Below the pieces are notes generated by a model, which searched no databases, had not been told where the DNA came from, and saw nothing but the letters and a program-made list of their open reading frames with translations. Made by a program: the position numbers and the translations under genes. From assembly GCA_963811635.1 (NCBI GenBank), contig CAWESB010000011.1, forward strand, positions 172,857 through 236,856: a stretch of 64,000 bases of DNA, given 5' to 3'. Source of the DNA: JAIBJN01 sp963811635. GTDB taxonomy: Bacteria; Actinomycetota; Thermoleophilia; Gaiellales; Gaiellaceae. Each line of letters begins with the position of its first letter. The stretch's first letter is position 1. This document shows, in pieces, positions 7,801 to 16,390 of this stretch.

Positions 7801-8729
7801 GCCGGGGGCGTCGCGGGCTCGGGCTCGGCCTCGGCGCTGCGCCCCCGCCGGAGCAGACGCGCGCTCGCTCCCGACCCGAGCGCGACGCCGGCGAGGATGA
7901 GCACGAGCCCGAGCGCGGCGTTGAGCGTGATCTCCTCGTCGAGGATGAAGACCCCGTAGACGAGCGCGACGGGCGGCAGCAAGTAGGTGACGAGCGAGGC
8001 GCGCGAGGCCCCGTAGCGCTTCAGCAGGCGGTAGAAGAAGAGCAGCGCGATCGCCGTCCCGAAGACGCCGAGCGCCACGATCGAGCCGATCGCCTCCCAG
8101 CTCGGCAGCTGCTCCGGCCACTGGACGATCGCGAACGGGAGCAGGATCACCGCCCCGGTCGCGCACGAGACGCTCGCGATCACGATCGGCGCCGTGGTGC
8201 CGTAGTTGTGCTGGACGAAGTGGTTCGCGCTCGCATACGAGAGCGAGGCGACGACGATCGCGAGCGTGCCCGCGACCGCGTACCAGCCGCCCTCCGGGTG
8301 CAGCCCTGCGAGCACGCCGACGCCGGCCAGCCCGACGAGGATTCCCGCGAGCCGGATGCCGTGGACGCGTTCGCTCGGATTGAACTTGAGCGCGAGCAGG
8401 ACGACAAAGATCGGCACCGTGGCGTTCGCGATCGCGGCGACGCCCGAGTCGACGTACTTCTCGCCCCAGGCGATGAGGACGAACGGGAACGACGCGTTGA
8501 GGAAACCGATGGCGAAGCCCTTCCAGCCGGTGGCCCGCAGCTCGCCTGCGGCCTCGCGCGCGCCCAGCCGCCAGATCAGCACCGGCAGGAGCACCGCGGT
8601 GGCGAGGACGAGGCGGAAGAACATCATCGCCGACGGCTCGACCTCGTCCACGGCGACCTTGATGAACAGGTACGACGCGCCCCAGATCGCGGCGACGATC
8701 GCGAGCAGTGGGACGTAGCCGCGGACCAC
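7797..8729 (-). CDS. EamA/DMT-family membrane exporter
   Basis: A 310-residue membrane protein with about ten hydrophobic helices in two EamA repeats. Helix 1 reads VPLLAIVAAIWGASYLFIKVAVD and the second repeat begins near WYAVAGTLAIVVASLSYASANHF; both carry the small-residue patterns of drug/metabolite transporters. The substrate is unknown. The GTG at 8729 was chosen because it places helix 1 right at the N-terminus; the open frame upstream is antisense to purL. It is divergent from purL, with a 70-base space that must hold both promoters, and is coupled to the GNAT gene by ATGA. Confidence 0.88.
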   Translation of the reverse strand: MVRGYVPLLAIVAAIWGASYLFIKVAVDEVEPSAMMFFRLVLATAVLLPVLIWRLGAREAAGELRATGWKGFAIGFLNASFPFVLIAWGEKYVDSGVAAIANATVPIFVVLLALKFNPSERVHGIRLAGILVGLAGVGVLAGLHPEGGWYAVAGTLAIVVASLSYASANHFVQHNYGTTAPIVIASVSCATGAVILLPFAIVQWPEQLPSWEAIGSIVALGVFGTAIALLFFYRLLKRYGASRASLVTYLLPPVALVYGVFILDEEITLNAALGLVLILAGVALGSGASARLLRRGRSAEAEPEPATPPA

Positions 8730-8799
8730 GGGCCAGAGGCTACCTAGAGGCTCTCGCGCTCCGGTGTGGACGGTAGAGTGGAAGCCTCCCTTGAGCTCC

Positions 8800-10893
8800 G
8801 TGGCGGAACAGCCGCTCCATCGCGTTCTCGGCCTCACGGACGGGGAGCTCGACCGTATCCGAAGCCTGCTCGGGCGAAGCCCGAACGACTTCGAGCTCGG
8901 CGTCTTCTCGCTCCTGTGGTCCGAGCACTGCGGGTACAAGCACTCGGCCCGGCTGCTGAGGCGCTTCCCCACGGACGGGCCGGCCGTCCTCCAGGGCCCG
9001 GGCGAGAACGCCGGCGTCGTCGACCTCGGCGACGGGCTCGCGTGCGCCTTCAAGGTCGAGAGCCACAACCATCCGTCGGCGGTCGAGCCCTTCCAGGGCG
9101 CCGCGACCGGGGTGGGCGGCATCCTTCGCGACATCATCGCCATGGGCGCGCGCCCGGTCGCGCTGCTGGACGGGCTCCGCTTCGGCGCGCCCGACTTCGC
9201 CTTCGACCGGGCCGTCGGCGGCATCGGCCACTACGGGAACTGCGTCGGCGTCCCCACGGTGGGCGGCGAGGCGGTCTTCGACGACGCCTACCGCGGGAAC
9301 CCGCTGGTGAACGCGATGTGCGTCGGCCTCCTCCCCGCGGAGCGCCTCACGCGCGCGAGCGCGACCGGCCCGGGGAACCTCGTCGTCCTCTACGGCGCCA
9401 CGACGGGCCGCGACGGCATCGGCGGTGCCAGCGTCCTTGCGAGCCAGGAGCTCTCCGACGAGGACGAGGACAAGCGCCCGACCGTCCAGATCGGCGACCC
9501 GTTCACGGGGAAGAAGCTGATCGAGGCCAGCCTCGAGCTCACCGAAGGCGGGCTCGTCGAGTCGCTGCAGGACCTGGGCGCGGCCGGGCTCGCCTCCTCG
9601 CTCGCCGAGATGGCCGGGCGCGGGGGCGCGGGCCTCGACGTCCACCTCGACCGCGTCCCCCTGCGGGAGCCCGACCTGGCGCCGGTCGAGATCATGGTTT
9701 CCGAGAGCCAGGAGCGGATGGTCGCCGTCGTCGCTCCCGAGCGGCTCGAGGCCGTGGAGACGGTCTGCCAAAAGTGGGAGCTCGACTGCTCCGTGATCGG
9801 CGAGGTCACCGACTCCGGCGAGCTGCGCGCGTACGTCGACGACGAAGAGGTCGGCGCCATCCCAGTCGAGTACCTCACCGAGGCGACGCCGCGGTACACG
9901 GTCGAGACGGCCGCACGCACTCTTTCTCCGCCGCTCGAGCTCGAGCCGCGCCCCGCCGAGCGCCGCGAGCTGCTGGAGCTCCTGGGCTCGCCGAACGTCC
10001 GCAGCCGCCGACCGGTCTTCGAGCGCTACGACCACCTCGTCGGCTCGCGCACCGTGCGCCGCCCCGGCCTGGACGCCGCCGTGCTCCGCCTGCGGCCCTC
10101 CCTCGCCGGCATCGCCGTCTCGCTCGACGGGCCGGGACGCGGCGCGGCCCTCGACCCGCGCGCGGCCGGCGCCCGTGCCGTCTTCGAGTCGGCGCGTAAC
10201 GTCGCCTGCGCCGGCGGGCGCCCGCTCGCGATCACCGACTGCCTCAACTTCGGGAACCCGGAGAAGCCCGAGATCGCCTGGGAGCTCGCCGAGGCGATCG
10301 AGGGAATGGCGCGTGCCTGCGAGGTGCTCGGCATTCCGGTCGTCTCGGGCAACGTCTCGCTCTACAACGAGACCGACGGGCGCGCGATCCCGCCCACGCC
10401 GGTGGTCGGGTGCGTCGGCCTGGTCGCCGACGTCCGGGCCGTGCCCGGCGGCTGGCGCAACGGGGACGTCGTCCTCCTGGCAGGCGGCGACCTCGTGGCG
10501 CTCGACGGCTCCGAGTACCAGGCGCGCTTCGAGGGCGGCCCGGCGGGGAGACCGCCGCCGCCCGACTACGTCGCCGAGGCGGCGCTCGTTCATTTCCTCT
10601 GGCGCTCGACAACCGTGCTGACCGCCGCGCACGACGTCTCCGACGGCGGGCTCGCCGTAGCGCTCGCCGAGCTGGCGCTCCACTCCGGGATCGGCGCGGA
10701 CGTCGACCTCGACCGCGAGGTGCTCGAGTGGTTCGGCGAGGGCTCCGGCCGCGCGATCGTCGCCTGTGCGCCCGACGAGGCGGAATCGCTCGAAGGCGTC
10801 CCCCTGCGCCGCCTCGGGGTGGTCGGCGGCGACCGGCTCCTCGGGATCCCGCTCGCCGACCTCGGCGCCGCCTACGAGGGGGGCAGCCGCCTG
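8800..10893 (+). CDS. purL: FGAM synthase large subunit PurL (no stop before purF)
   Basis: Small-type PurL, about 698 residues, which with PurS and PurQ makes FGAM from FGAR, glutamine and ATP. Landmarks: LWSEHCGYKHS near the N-terminus, VESHNHPSAVEPFQGAATGVGG, DPFTGKKLIEASLE, and the second ATP-site half with NFGNPEKPE and VSGNVSLYNET. Start codon is uncertain: GTG 8800, TTG 8791 or GTG 8764 are all in frame; 8800 best matches the family start (EQPLHRVLGLTDGE). The frame runs without a stop through ATG 10894 into purF. A run of six G at 10878-10883 precedes the join; with one G fewer, PurL would stop at TGA 10893-10895, overlapping the purF ATG. Confidence 0.93.
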
Positions 10894-12279
10894 ATGTGCG
10901 GCATCGTCGGCATCCACGCCCCCGAGCGCGACGTCGCCCGGCTCTCGTACTTCGGCCTCTTCGCCCTCCAGCACCGCGGCCAGGAGTCGGCGGGGATCGC
11001 CGTGTCCGACGACGGCCGCCTCACCGTCCTGCGGGACATGGGGCTCGTCACACAGGTCTTCTCCGAGCAGAAGCTCCGCGGCCTCCGCGGGCAGACTGCG
11101 ATCGGCCACTGCCGCTACTCGACCACGGGCTCGACGCACTGGACGAACGCGCAGCCGATCGTCCAGCACGGGCCGCAGCGCACGGTCGCGCTCGCCCATA
11201 ACGGCAATCTGACGAACACCGAGGAGCTGCGCGCGGAGCTCACCTCCCGAGGCGTGCGCCTCTCGTCCACCTCCGACACGGAGGTGATCGCGGCGCTCGT
11301 CGCGCACGACGAGCGGCCGCTGGAAGAGGCGGTCGCGGCGACGATGGCCCGCATCGAGGGCGCGTTCGCCGCCGTGCTCCTCTCCGAAGGGAAGCTGATC
11401 GGGTTCCGCGACCCGGACGGCATTCGGCCGCTGGCCCTGGGCCAGCTGGAGGGCGACTCCCTGCTCGCCTCCGAGGGCTGCGCGTTCGACCTGCTCGGCG
11501 CCGAGCTGGTGCGGGAGCTCCAGCCGGGCGAGCTGGTGGTCGTCGACAGCGAGGGCCTGCACGCCGACCAGGCCGTGCCCCCGCGCGAGGGCGGGTCGCT
11601 CTGCATCTTCGAGTTCATCTACTTCGCGCGGCCCGACTCGACCCTGCGCGGCGTCGAGCTGCACGGGGCCCGGGTGCGGATGGGCGAGCGCCTGGCCCAG
11701 GAGTCGCCGGCCGAGGCCGACCTCGTCATGGCCATCCCTGACTCCGGCACCCCGGCCGCGATCGGCTTCGCGCGTGCGAGCGGCATTCCCTTCCAGGAAG
11801 GGCTGATCAAGAACCGCTACGTCGGCCGGACGTTCATCCAGCCCGACCAGAGCCTGCGCGAGCACGGGATCCGGATGAAGTTCAATCCGCTCGCGGAGGT
11901 GCGCGGGAAGCGGGTCGTGGTCGTCGACGACTCGATCGTCCGCGGCTCGACCACGCGCCAGATCGTGGCGATGCTCTTCGAGTCGGGCGCCACCGAGGTG
12001 CACGTCCGCGTCTCGTCGCCGCCGATCGTCTCGCCGTGCTTCTACGGGATCGACATGGCCGGCGAGGACGAGCTGATCGCCGCCGGGCGCGACGTCGAGG
12101 ACGTCCGCGAGGAGATCGGCGCCACGAGCCTTTCCTACCTCTCCCTCGACGGCCTCCAGGAAGCCACCCGCCGCCCGGCCGACTCCTTCTGCCGCGCCTG
12201 CCTGACGAAGAGCTACCCCACGCGGATCCCGGAGAACCTCCGCCTGGCGAAGCTCCGCTTCGAGCGCACGCCTGCCTAG
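10894..12279 (+). CDS. purF: Amidophosphoribosyltransferase PurF
   Basis: First enzyme of purine synthesis: PRPP plus glutamine to phosphoribosylamine. A 461-residue protein beginning Met-Cys-Gly-Ile-Val; the Cys is the N-terminal nucleophile of the glutaminase domain, which must be freed by Met removal. Also seen are LQHRGQESAG, GHCRYSTTG, NGNLTN, the PRPP loop VVVVDDSIVRGSTTRQI, and Cys residues in SLCIFEF, SPCFYG and FCRAC that match the four ligands of the Fe4S4-type (Bacillus-like) enzymes. A ribosome-binding site (GAGGGGGG, 10876-10883) lies 10 bases before ATG 10894, so PurF can be made separately even though its frame is continuous with purL. Confidence 0.95.
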   Translation: MCGIVGIHAPERDVARLSYFGLFALQHRGQESAGIAVSDDGRLTVLRDMGLVTQVFSEQKLRGLRGQTAIGHCRYSTTGSTHWTNAQPIVQHGPQRTVALAHNGNLTNTEELRAELTSRGVRLSSTSDTEVIAALVAHDERPLEEAVAATMARIEGAFAAVLLSEGKLIGFRDPDGIRPLALGQLEGDSLLASEGCAFDLLGAELVRELQPGELVVVDSEGLHADQAVPPREGGSLCIFEFIYFARPDSTLRGVELHGARVRMGERLAQESPAEADLVMAIPDSGTPAAIGFARASGIPFQEGLIKNRYVGRTFIQPDQSLREHGIRMKFNPLAEVRGKRVVVVDDSIVRGSTTRQIVAMLFESGATEVHVRVSSPPIVSPCFYGIDMAGEDELIAAGRDVEDVREEIGATSLSYLSLDGLQEATRRPADSFCRACLTKSYPTRIPENLRLAKLRFERTPA

Positions 12280-12282
12280 TTC

Positions 12283-12315
12283 GGCCATGCCCGGGGTCTG
12301 ACCCCGGGCATGGCC
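12283..12315. terminator. Perfect 16-bp hairpin between purF and aldehyde dehydrogenase
   Basis: A 33-base palindrome with 16-base perfect arms around a single central T (12299), lying four bases after the purF stop and just before the stop of the convergent aldehyde dehydrogenase gene. Its core GGGGTCTGACCCC (12293-12305) recurs twice at 34.35-34.47 kb. It should act as a bidirectional terminator. Confidence 0.75.
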
Positions 12316-12323
12316 AATCAGGA

Positions 12324-13784
12324 CTAGTCGAGCCGGCCGACGTCGAGGACGACCGTCTTCAGGTCGGTCATGTCCAGCATGGTGTAGCGGCCGCCGATGC
12401 GGCCCCAGCCGGTGCGGGTGCCGGAGGCGCCGCCGAACGGCTCGTGGGCCTCCCAGTAGTCGGTCGAGTCGTTGACGACGACGTTGCCGACCTGGAGGTT
12501 GTCCAGATAGCGGAAGGCGCGCTTGAGGCTCCGCGTGTAGACCGCGGCCTGGAGGCCGAGGTGCGAGTCGTTCGCGACGGCCAACGCCTCGTCGTCGCCC
12601 GCGACCGTAATCAGCGGGACGATCGGGCCGAACGTCTCGTCGCGGTTGATGAGCGTGTCCACGCCGACGCCGTCGACGACCGTCGGCTGGTAGTAGAGCT
12701 CGGTCGGGCGGCCGCCGTCTCGGGAGCCGCCGAGCACGACCTCGGCGCCCTTGGCGACGGCGTCCTCGAGGTGCGCGTCCATCTTCTGGGCCGTCGGCTC
12801 GTTGTTCATCGGACCGACGAGGGTCGCGTCGTCGAACGGGTCGCCGAGCGTCCAGCCCTTCGCCTCCTCGAGCACGGCGGCGAGAAAGTCGTCGTGCACG
12901 CGGGCGTCCACGAGCACGCGCTCGGTGGCGCAGCACACCTGACCGGCGCAGAAGAAGCCGCCGAAGACGGCGCCCTTCGCGGCCGCCTCGAGGTCGGCAT
13001 CGACACAGACCACCACTGGCCCGTTCCCGCTCGCCTCGATCAGCGAGCGCTTGAGCCCGGCAGCGCGCACGATCTTCTCGGCCGTGGTGTGGGAGCCGAT
13101 GAAGCCGACGCAGTCGATGTTCTCGTCGGTGATCAGCCGCTCGCCGACCTTGCCGTCACCGTAGATGACGTTGACGACGCCCTCCGGCAGGCCGGCGTCG
13201 GCCATGATCTGCATGAAGTTCGCCATCGCGATCGGCGTCCACTCGGACGGCTTGCAGACCATCGTGTTGCCCGCCGCGATCCCCGGCGCGATCAGCTCGA
13301 CGGGGATCAGCGTAGGGAAGTTCCAGGGCGTGATCGACGCATAGACGCCGTTGGGCTTGCGGAAGGTCAGGATCCGCTTGTTGACGTCCTGGGAGGGGAT
13401 GATCGCGGTCTCCATCCGCTTGACGTCCTCGGCCGCGAGCCGGAAGTTCTCGGCCGTTTCGTCGATGTCCGGGATCGCCTCGGCCGTGAAGGGCTTGCCC
13501 TGCTCGAGCGAGAGCTCGCGGGCGAAGTCGTCCCGGCGCTCCTCGATCAGGTCGGCGATCTTGTGGCAGATCTCGGCGCGCTCCCAGGCGGAGAGGGCGG
13601 CCCACTTCGGCTGGGCCTCCCGGGCGGCGCGAGCCGCGCGCGCGACGTCCTCCTCGCTCGCGTTGGGCGCGTCGGCGAGCTTCTCGCCGGTGACCGGCGA
13701 GACGATCTCGCGGCCGTCGTCGCCCGTCGCGTCGACCCAGTCCCCGCCGATGAAGTTCTGCAGGGCCCTCACCGTGATGGCCAT
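12324..13784 (-). CDS. NAD(P)-dependent aldehyde dehydrogenase
   Basis: A 486-residue aldehyde dehydrogenase. Seen are TPWNFPTLIP (oxyanion Asn), the cofactor strand MVCKPSEWTPIA, FIGSHTTAEKI, the general-base region LIEASGNGP (Glu, a variant of the usual ELGG) and FFCAGQVCCATERV with the catalytic Cys after GQV. It oxidises an aldehyde to an acid in the cytoplasm; the substrate is not evident. The start at 13784 has an excellent ribosome-binding site (AGGAGGATT). It lies 9 bases downstream of a class III aminotransferase, a pairing typical of amine or omega-amino-acid breakdown, where the aminotransferase makes the semialdehyde that this enzyme oxidises. Confidence 0.92.
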   Translation of the reverse strand: MAITVRALQNFIGGDWVDATGDDGREIVSPVTGEKLADAPNASEEDVARAARAAREAQPKWAALSAWERAEICHKIADLIEERRDDFARELSLEQGKPFTAEAIPDIDETAENFRLAAEDVKRMETAIIPSQDVNKRILTFRKPNGVYASITPWNFPTLIPVELIAPGIAAGNTMVCKPSEWTPIAMANFMQIMADAGLPEGVVNVIYGDGKVGERLITDENIDCVGFIGSHTTAEKIVRAAGLKRSLIEASGNGPVVVCVDADLEAAAKGAVFGGFFCAGQVCCATERVLVDARVHDDFLAAVLEEAKGWTLGDPFDDATLVGPMNNEPTAQKMDAHLEDAVAKGAEVVLGGSRDGGRPTELYYQPTVVDGVGVDTLINRDETFGPIVPLITVAGDDEALAVANDSHLGLQAAVYTRSLKRAFRYLDNLQVGNVVVNDSTDYWEAHEPFGGASGTRTGWGRIGGRYTMLDMTDLKTVVLDVGRLD

Positions 13785-13793
13785 CGAATCCTC

Positions 13794-15152
13794 CTATGCC
13801 TTGACGTTGATCCGGTCCCAGGCCTCATCGAGGACCTGCCGCAATGCTCCCACCATCTCGTCGAACTCGTCCAGCCCTGCGACGAACGGCGGCGCGAACT
13901 GCGCGCAGGTCTCGGCCCGGTCGTCGAAGCGCGTGTAGACGCCCAGCTCCCGCATCCGCGGCGTCAGAAATCCCTTGATCAGCTGGTCGCGCTCGGCCGG
14001 CGCGAATGTCTCCTTCGTCTCTTTGTCCTTCACGAGCTCGAGCGAGTAGAAGTAGCCGTCGCCACGCACGTCGCCGACCATGGGATGGTCGGCCATGAGC
14101 TGCTCGCAGCGGGCGCGCAGCTCCGGCCCGAGCTTCTGGACGCGCTGGATCAGGCCCTCGTTCTCGTAGATCTCGATGTTCGCGAGGGCGATCGCGCACG
14201 AGAGCGGATGGCCGCCGAAGGTGAGGCCGTGCGTGAACGCCGTCTGCGGCTCGGCGAAGAAGGGCTCGATCGCCTTCTCGGAGGCGACGACTGCACCGAG
14301 GGGCGCGTAGGCCGAGGTGATCCCCTTGGCCAGCGTCATCAGGTCCGGCTGGATCCCGTAGCGGGTCGAGCCGAACCAGTCCCCCACCCGGCCGAAGCCA
14401 CAGATGACCTCGTCTGCGACGAGCAGGAGCCCGTTCGCGTCGCAGATCTCGCGCACGCGGTCGAAGTAGCCGGGCGGCGGGACGATCGAGCCCGCCGAGT
14501 TCTGCACCGGCTCGAGGATCACGGCCGCGACCGTCTCGGGCCCTTCGTTCACGACGATGTCGTCGATCTCGTCGGCGCAGCGCAGCGTGCAGCCGGGCTT
14601 CTCCGCGCAATAGGGGCAGCGGTAGCGGTACGGCATCGGGGCGCGCAGGCAGCCCGGGAGCAGCGGCTCGAACTGGGCGCGCAGCGCCGGGCTCCCGTTG
14701 ATCGAGAGCGCGCCCATGGTCGTCCCGTGGTAAGCGCTCCGCCGCGAGATGAACTTCGTGCGGGTCGGCTCGCCGCGGAGGCGGTGGTACTGGCGCGCGA
14801 TCTTGAGCGCCGACTCGATCGCCTCCGAGCCGCCGCCGACGAAGAAGATCCGCCCGACGTCGACGGGCAGGAGCTCGGACAGCTTGTCGGAGAGCTCGAG
14901 AGCCGGCGCGTGCGCAAAGCCCACCCAGTTGGAGAAGAACGGCAGCTCCTCCACCTGACGCTTCGCCGCCTCGGCGATCTCGGGCCAGGGCCCGTAGCCG
15001 ATGTTGACGCAGTAGAGCGCGGAGAGGGCGTCCAGATAGCGCTTCCCCTCCGAGTCCCAGATGTAGCAGCCCTCTCCCCGCTCGATGACGATGCGGCCGG
15101 AGCCGGCCGGGGTGAAGTGCCGCCAGAGGTGGTCAGTCGTCGCGGTCGCCAT
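13794..15152 (-). CDS. Class III (omega-type) PLP aminotransferase
   Basis: A 452-residue aminotransferase. The N-terminal WRHFTP, the phosphate-binding GGGSEAIESALKIAR, the Trp/Tyr region SAYHGTTMGAL, the PLP Asp in LLVADEVICGFGR and the Schiff-base Lys in MTLAKGITSAYAPLGAV are all present. A Cys-rich insert CPYCAEKPGCTLRC (Cys-x2-Cys-x5-Cys-x3-Cys) is seen, as in other amine aminotransferases of this class. Likely substrates are polyamines, putrescine or beta-alanine-like amines with pyruvate as acceptor. The ATG at 15152 (MATATTDHLWRHF) gives the usual family start; an in-frame ATG at 15227 would overlap the divergent MFS gene. It is co-transcribed with the aldehyde dehydrogenase. Confidence 0.92.
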   Translation of the reverse strand: MATATTDHLWRHFTPAGSGRIVIERGEGCYIWDSEGKRYLDALSALYCVNIGYGPWPEIAEAAKRQVEELPFFSNWVGFAHAPALELSDKLSELLPVDVGRIFFVGGGSEAIESALKIARQYHRLRGEPTRTKFISRRSAYHGTTMGALSINGSPALRAQFEPLLPGCLRAPMPYRYRCPYCAEKPGCTLRCADEIDDIVVNEGPETVAAVILEPVQNSAGSIVPPPGYFDRVREICDANGLLLVADEVICGFGRVGDWFGSTRYGIQPDLMTLAKGITSAYAPLGAVVASEKAIEPFFAEPQTAFTHGLTFGGHPLSCAIALANIEIYENEGLIQRVQKLGPELRARCEQLMADHPMVGDVRGDGYFYSLELVKDKETKETFAPAERDQLIKGFLTPRMRELGVYTRFDDRAETCAQFAPPFVAGLDEFDEMVGALRQVLDEAWDRINVKA

Positions 15153-15226
15153 GCGCTGCGCAGCCGATTCAATCAGGCGTACGCGGACCCTGCATAGAGG
15201 AGGGCTCGGCACGTTAGATTCGCTCA

Positions 15227-16390
15227 ATGCGGCGCCTCCTCACCCTCGTCAGCGCAATCGTCCTCCTCGAGTCGACGTTCTTCGCCGTCCTCGCGCCGCT
15301 CCTGCCCTACTACGAGGACGAGTTCGGGCTCTCGACCTCGGCGCTCGGCGCGCTCTCCGCCGTCTACGCGCTCGGCGGCCTCGTGGGGGCCATCCCGAGC
15401 GGCCTGCTCGCTGTTCGGGTCGGCGTCAAGGCGACCGTGCTGGCCGGCCTCGCGATCATCGTTGCCACGAGCGTCGCGTTCGGCCTCGCCGAGAGCGCCT
15501 GGGTCCTGTACGCCGCGCGCTTCGGCCAGGGAGTCGGCAGCGCCTTCGCCTGGACGGGCGGCCTGGCCTGGCTGATTGCGGCCTCACCACGGGACCGCCG
15601 CGGTGAGCTCATCGGCATCGCCATGGGCTCGGCGATCGCCGGAGCGCTCCTCGGCCCCGTGCTCGGCGGCGTCGCCTCCGTCGTCGGGCCGGCGCCGGCC
15701 TTCGCGACGGTGGCCGCGGTGGGCATCGCCCTCGGCGTTTGGGCCTGGGCGACGCCTGCCTTCAAGCCCGCGGACGAGCCGCAGGCGCTCGCCGACCTGC
15801 GCCGGGCGCCGCGCGTGCGCGAGGTCGTCTCCGGCTTCTGGCTCGTCTCGCTGGCGGCGTTCCTCCTCGGCGTCATCTCGGTCGTGGCGCCACTCCGTCT
15901 CGACGAGCTCGGCTGGGGTGCGCTTGGCATCAGCGCTGCGTTCCTCATCTCCGCGGGGATCGAGGCCGCGCTGAGCCCGTTCATCGGCCGCTGGTCCGAC
16001 CGGCACGGTCGCCTGGCGCCCGTCCGAGGGGGTCTCGTCGCGGCGATCGGCGTGTCGCTTGTGATCCCCTGGGTCGACCTCCCCTGGCCGTACCTCCTGC
16101 TCGTCATCGTCGCCGGCGTCGCCTACGGGGTGAACTGGGTGCCCGGTACCGCCCTCCTCTCGGACGGCGCGGAGAAGGCCGGCCTCGACCAGGGGTTCGG
16201 CTTCGCACTCCTCAACCTCGCCTGGGCGCCGGCGAACGTCGTCGGCGCCGCCCTCGGAGGCGTCCTGGCGCAGGCGGCGGGGGATGCGGCCGCCTACCTC
16301 GTCGCCGCAGCGCTCTGCGTCGTGACGCTGGTGGCCGCCCAACGGGCGGTGTTCCGCGGCGCCGCAGCCCCGGAGACCGGGTCCGCCTGA
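15227..16390 (+). CDS. MFS transporter
   Basis: A 387-residue membrane protein with about twelve hydrophobic helices. Helix 1 begins at residue 5 (LTLVSAIVLLESTFFAVLAPLLPYY); the loop after helix 2 and the central WSDRHGRLAPV match the MFS loop pattern (G/D-x-x-x-D-R/K). The 12-helix drug/H+ antiporter-like group is likely but the substrate is unknown. It is divergent from the aminotransferase (75-base space) and its TGA overlaps the ATG of the amidohydrolase gene by one base, so the two are coupled and the transporter may move that enzyme's substrate or product. Confidence 0.88.
   Translation: MRRLLTLVSAIVLLESTFFAVLAPLLPYYEDEFGLSTSALGALSAVYALGGLVGAIPSGLLAVRVGVKATVLAGLAIIVATSVAFGLAESAWVLYAARFGQGVGSAFAWTGGLAWLIAASPRDRRGELIGIAMGSAIAGALLGPVLGGVASVVGPAPAFATVAAVGIALGVWAWATPAFKPADEPQALADLRRAPRVREVVSGFWLVSLAAFLLGVISVVAPLRLDELGWGALGISAAFLISAGIEAALSPFIGRWSDRHGRLAPVRGGLVAAIGVSLVIPWVDLPWPYLLLVIVAGVAYGVNWVPGTALLSDGAEKAGLDQGFGFALLNLAWAPANVVGAALGGVLAQAAGDAAAYLVAAALCVVTLVAAQRAVFRGAAAPETGSA

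Noticed and set aside
8800..12279. PurL-PurF as a proven bifunctional enzyme
   Set aside because: PurF requires an exposed N-terminal Cys, a ribosome-binding site precedes its ATG, and one base in a G-run would separate the genes; kept as two features.
8740..12936. A 1,398-codon open frame on the minus strand across purL, purF and the aldehyde dehydrogenase
   Set aside because: It is antisense to well-identified purine genes, has low-complexity Arg/Gly/Asp-rich translation and no recognisable motif; long antisense frames are expected at this GC content.
12036..15197. A 1,053-codon + strand frame over the aldehyde dehydrogenase and aminotransferase
   Set aside because: Both genes on the minus strand have complete catalytic motifs; the + strand translation is a shadow rich in Arg, Val and Asp.
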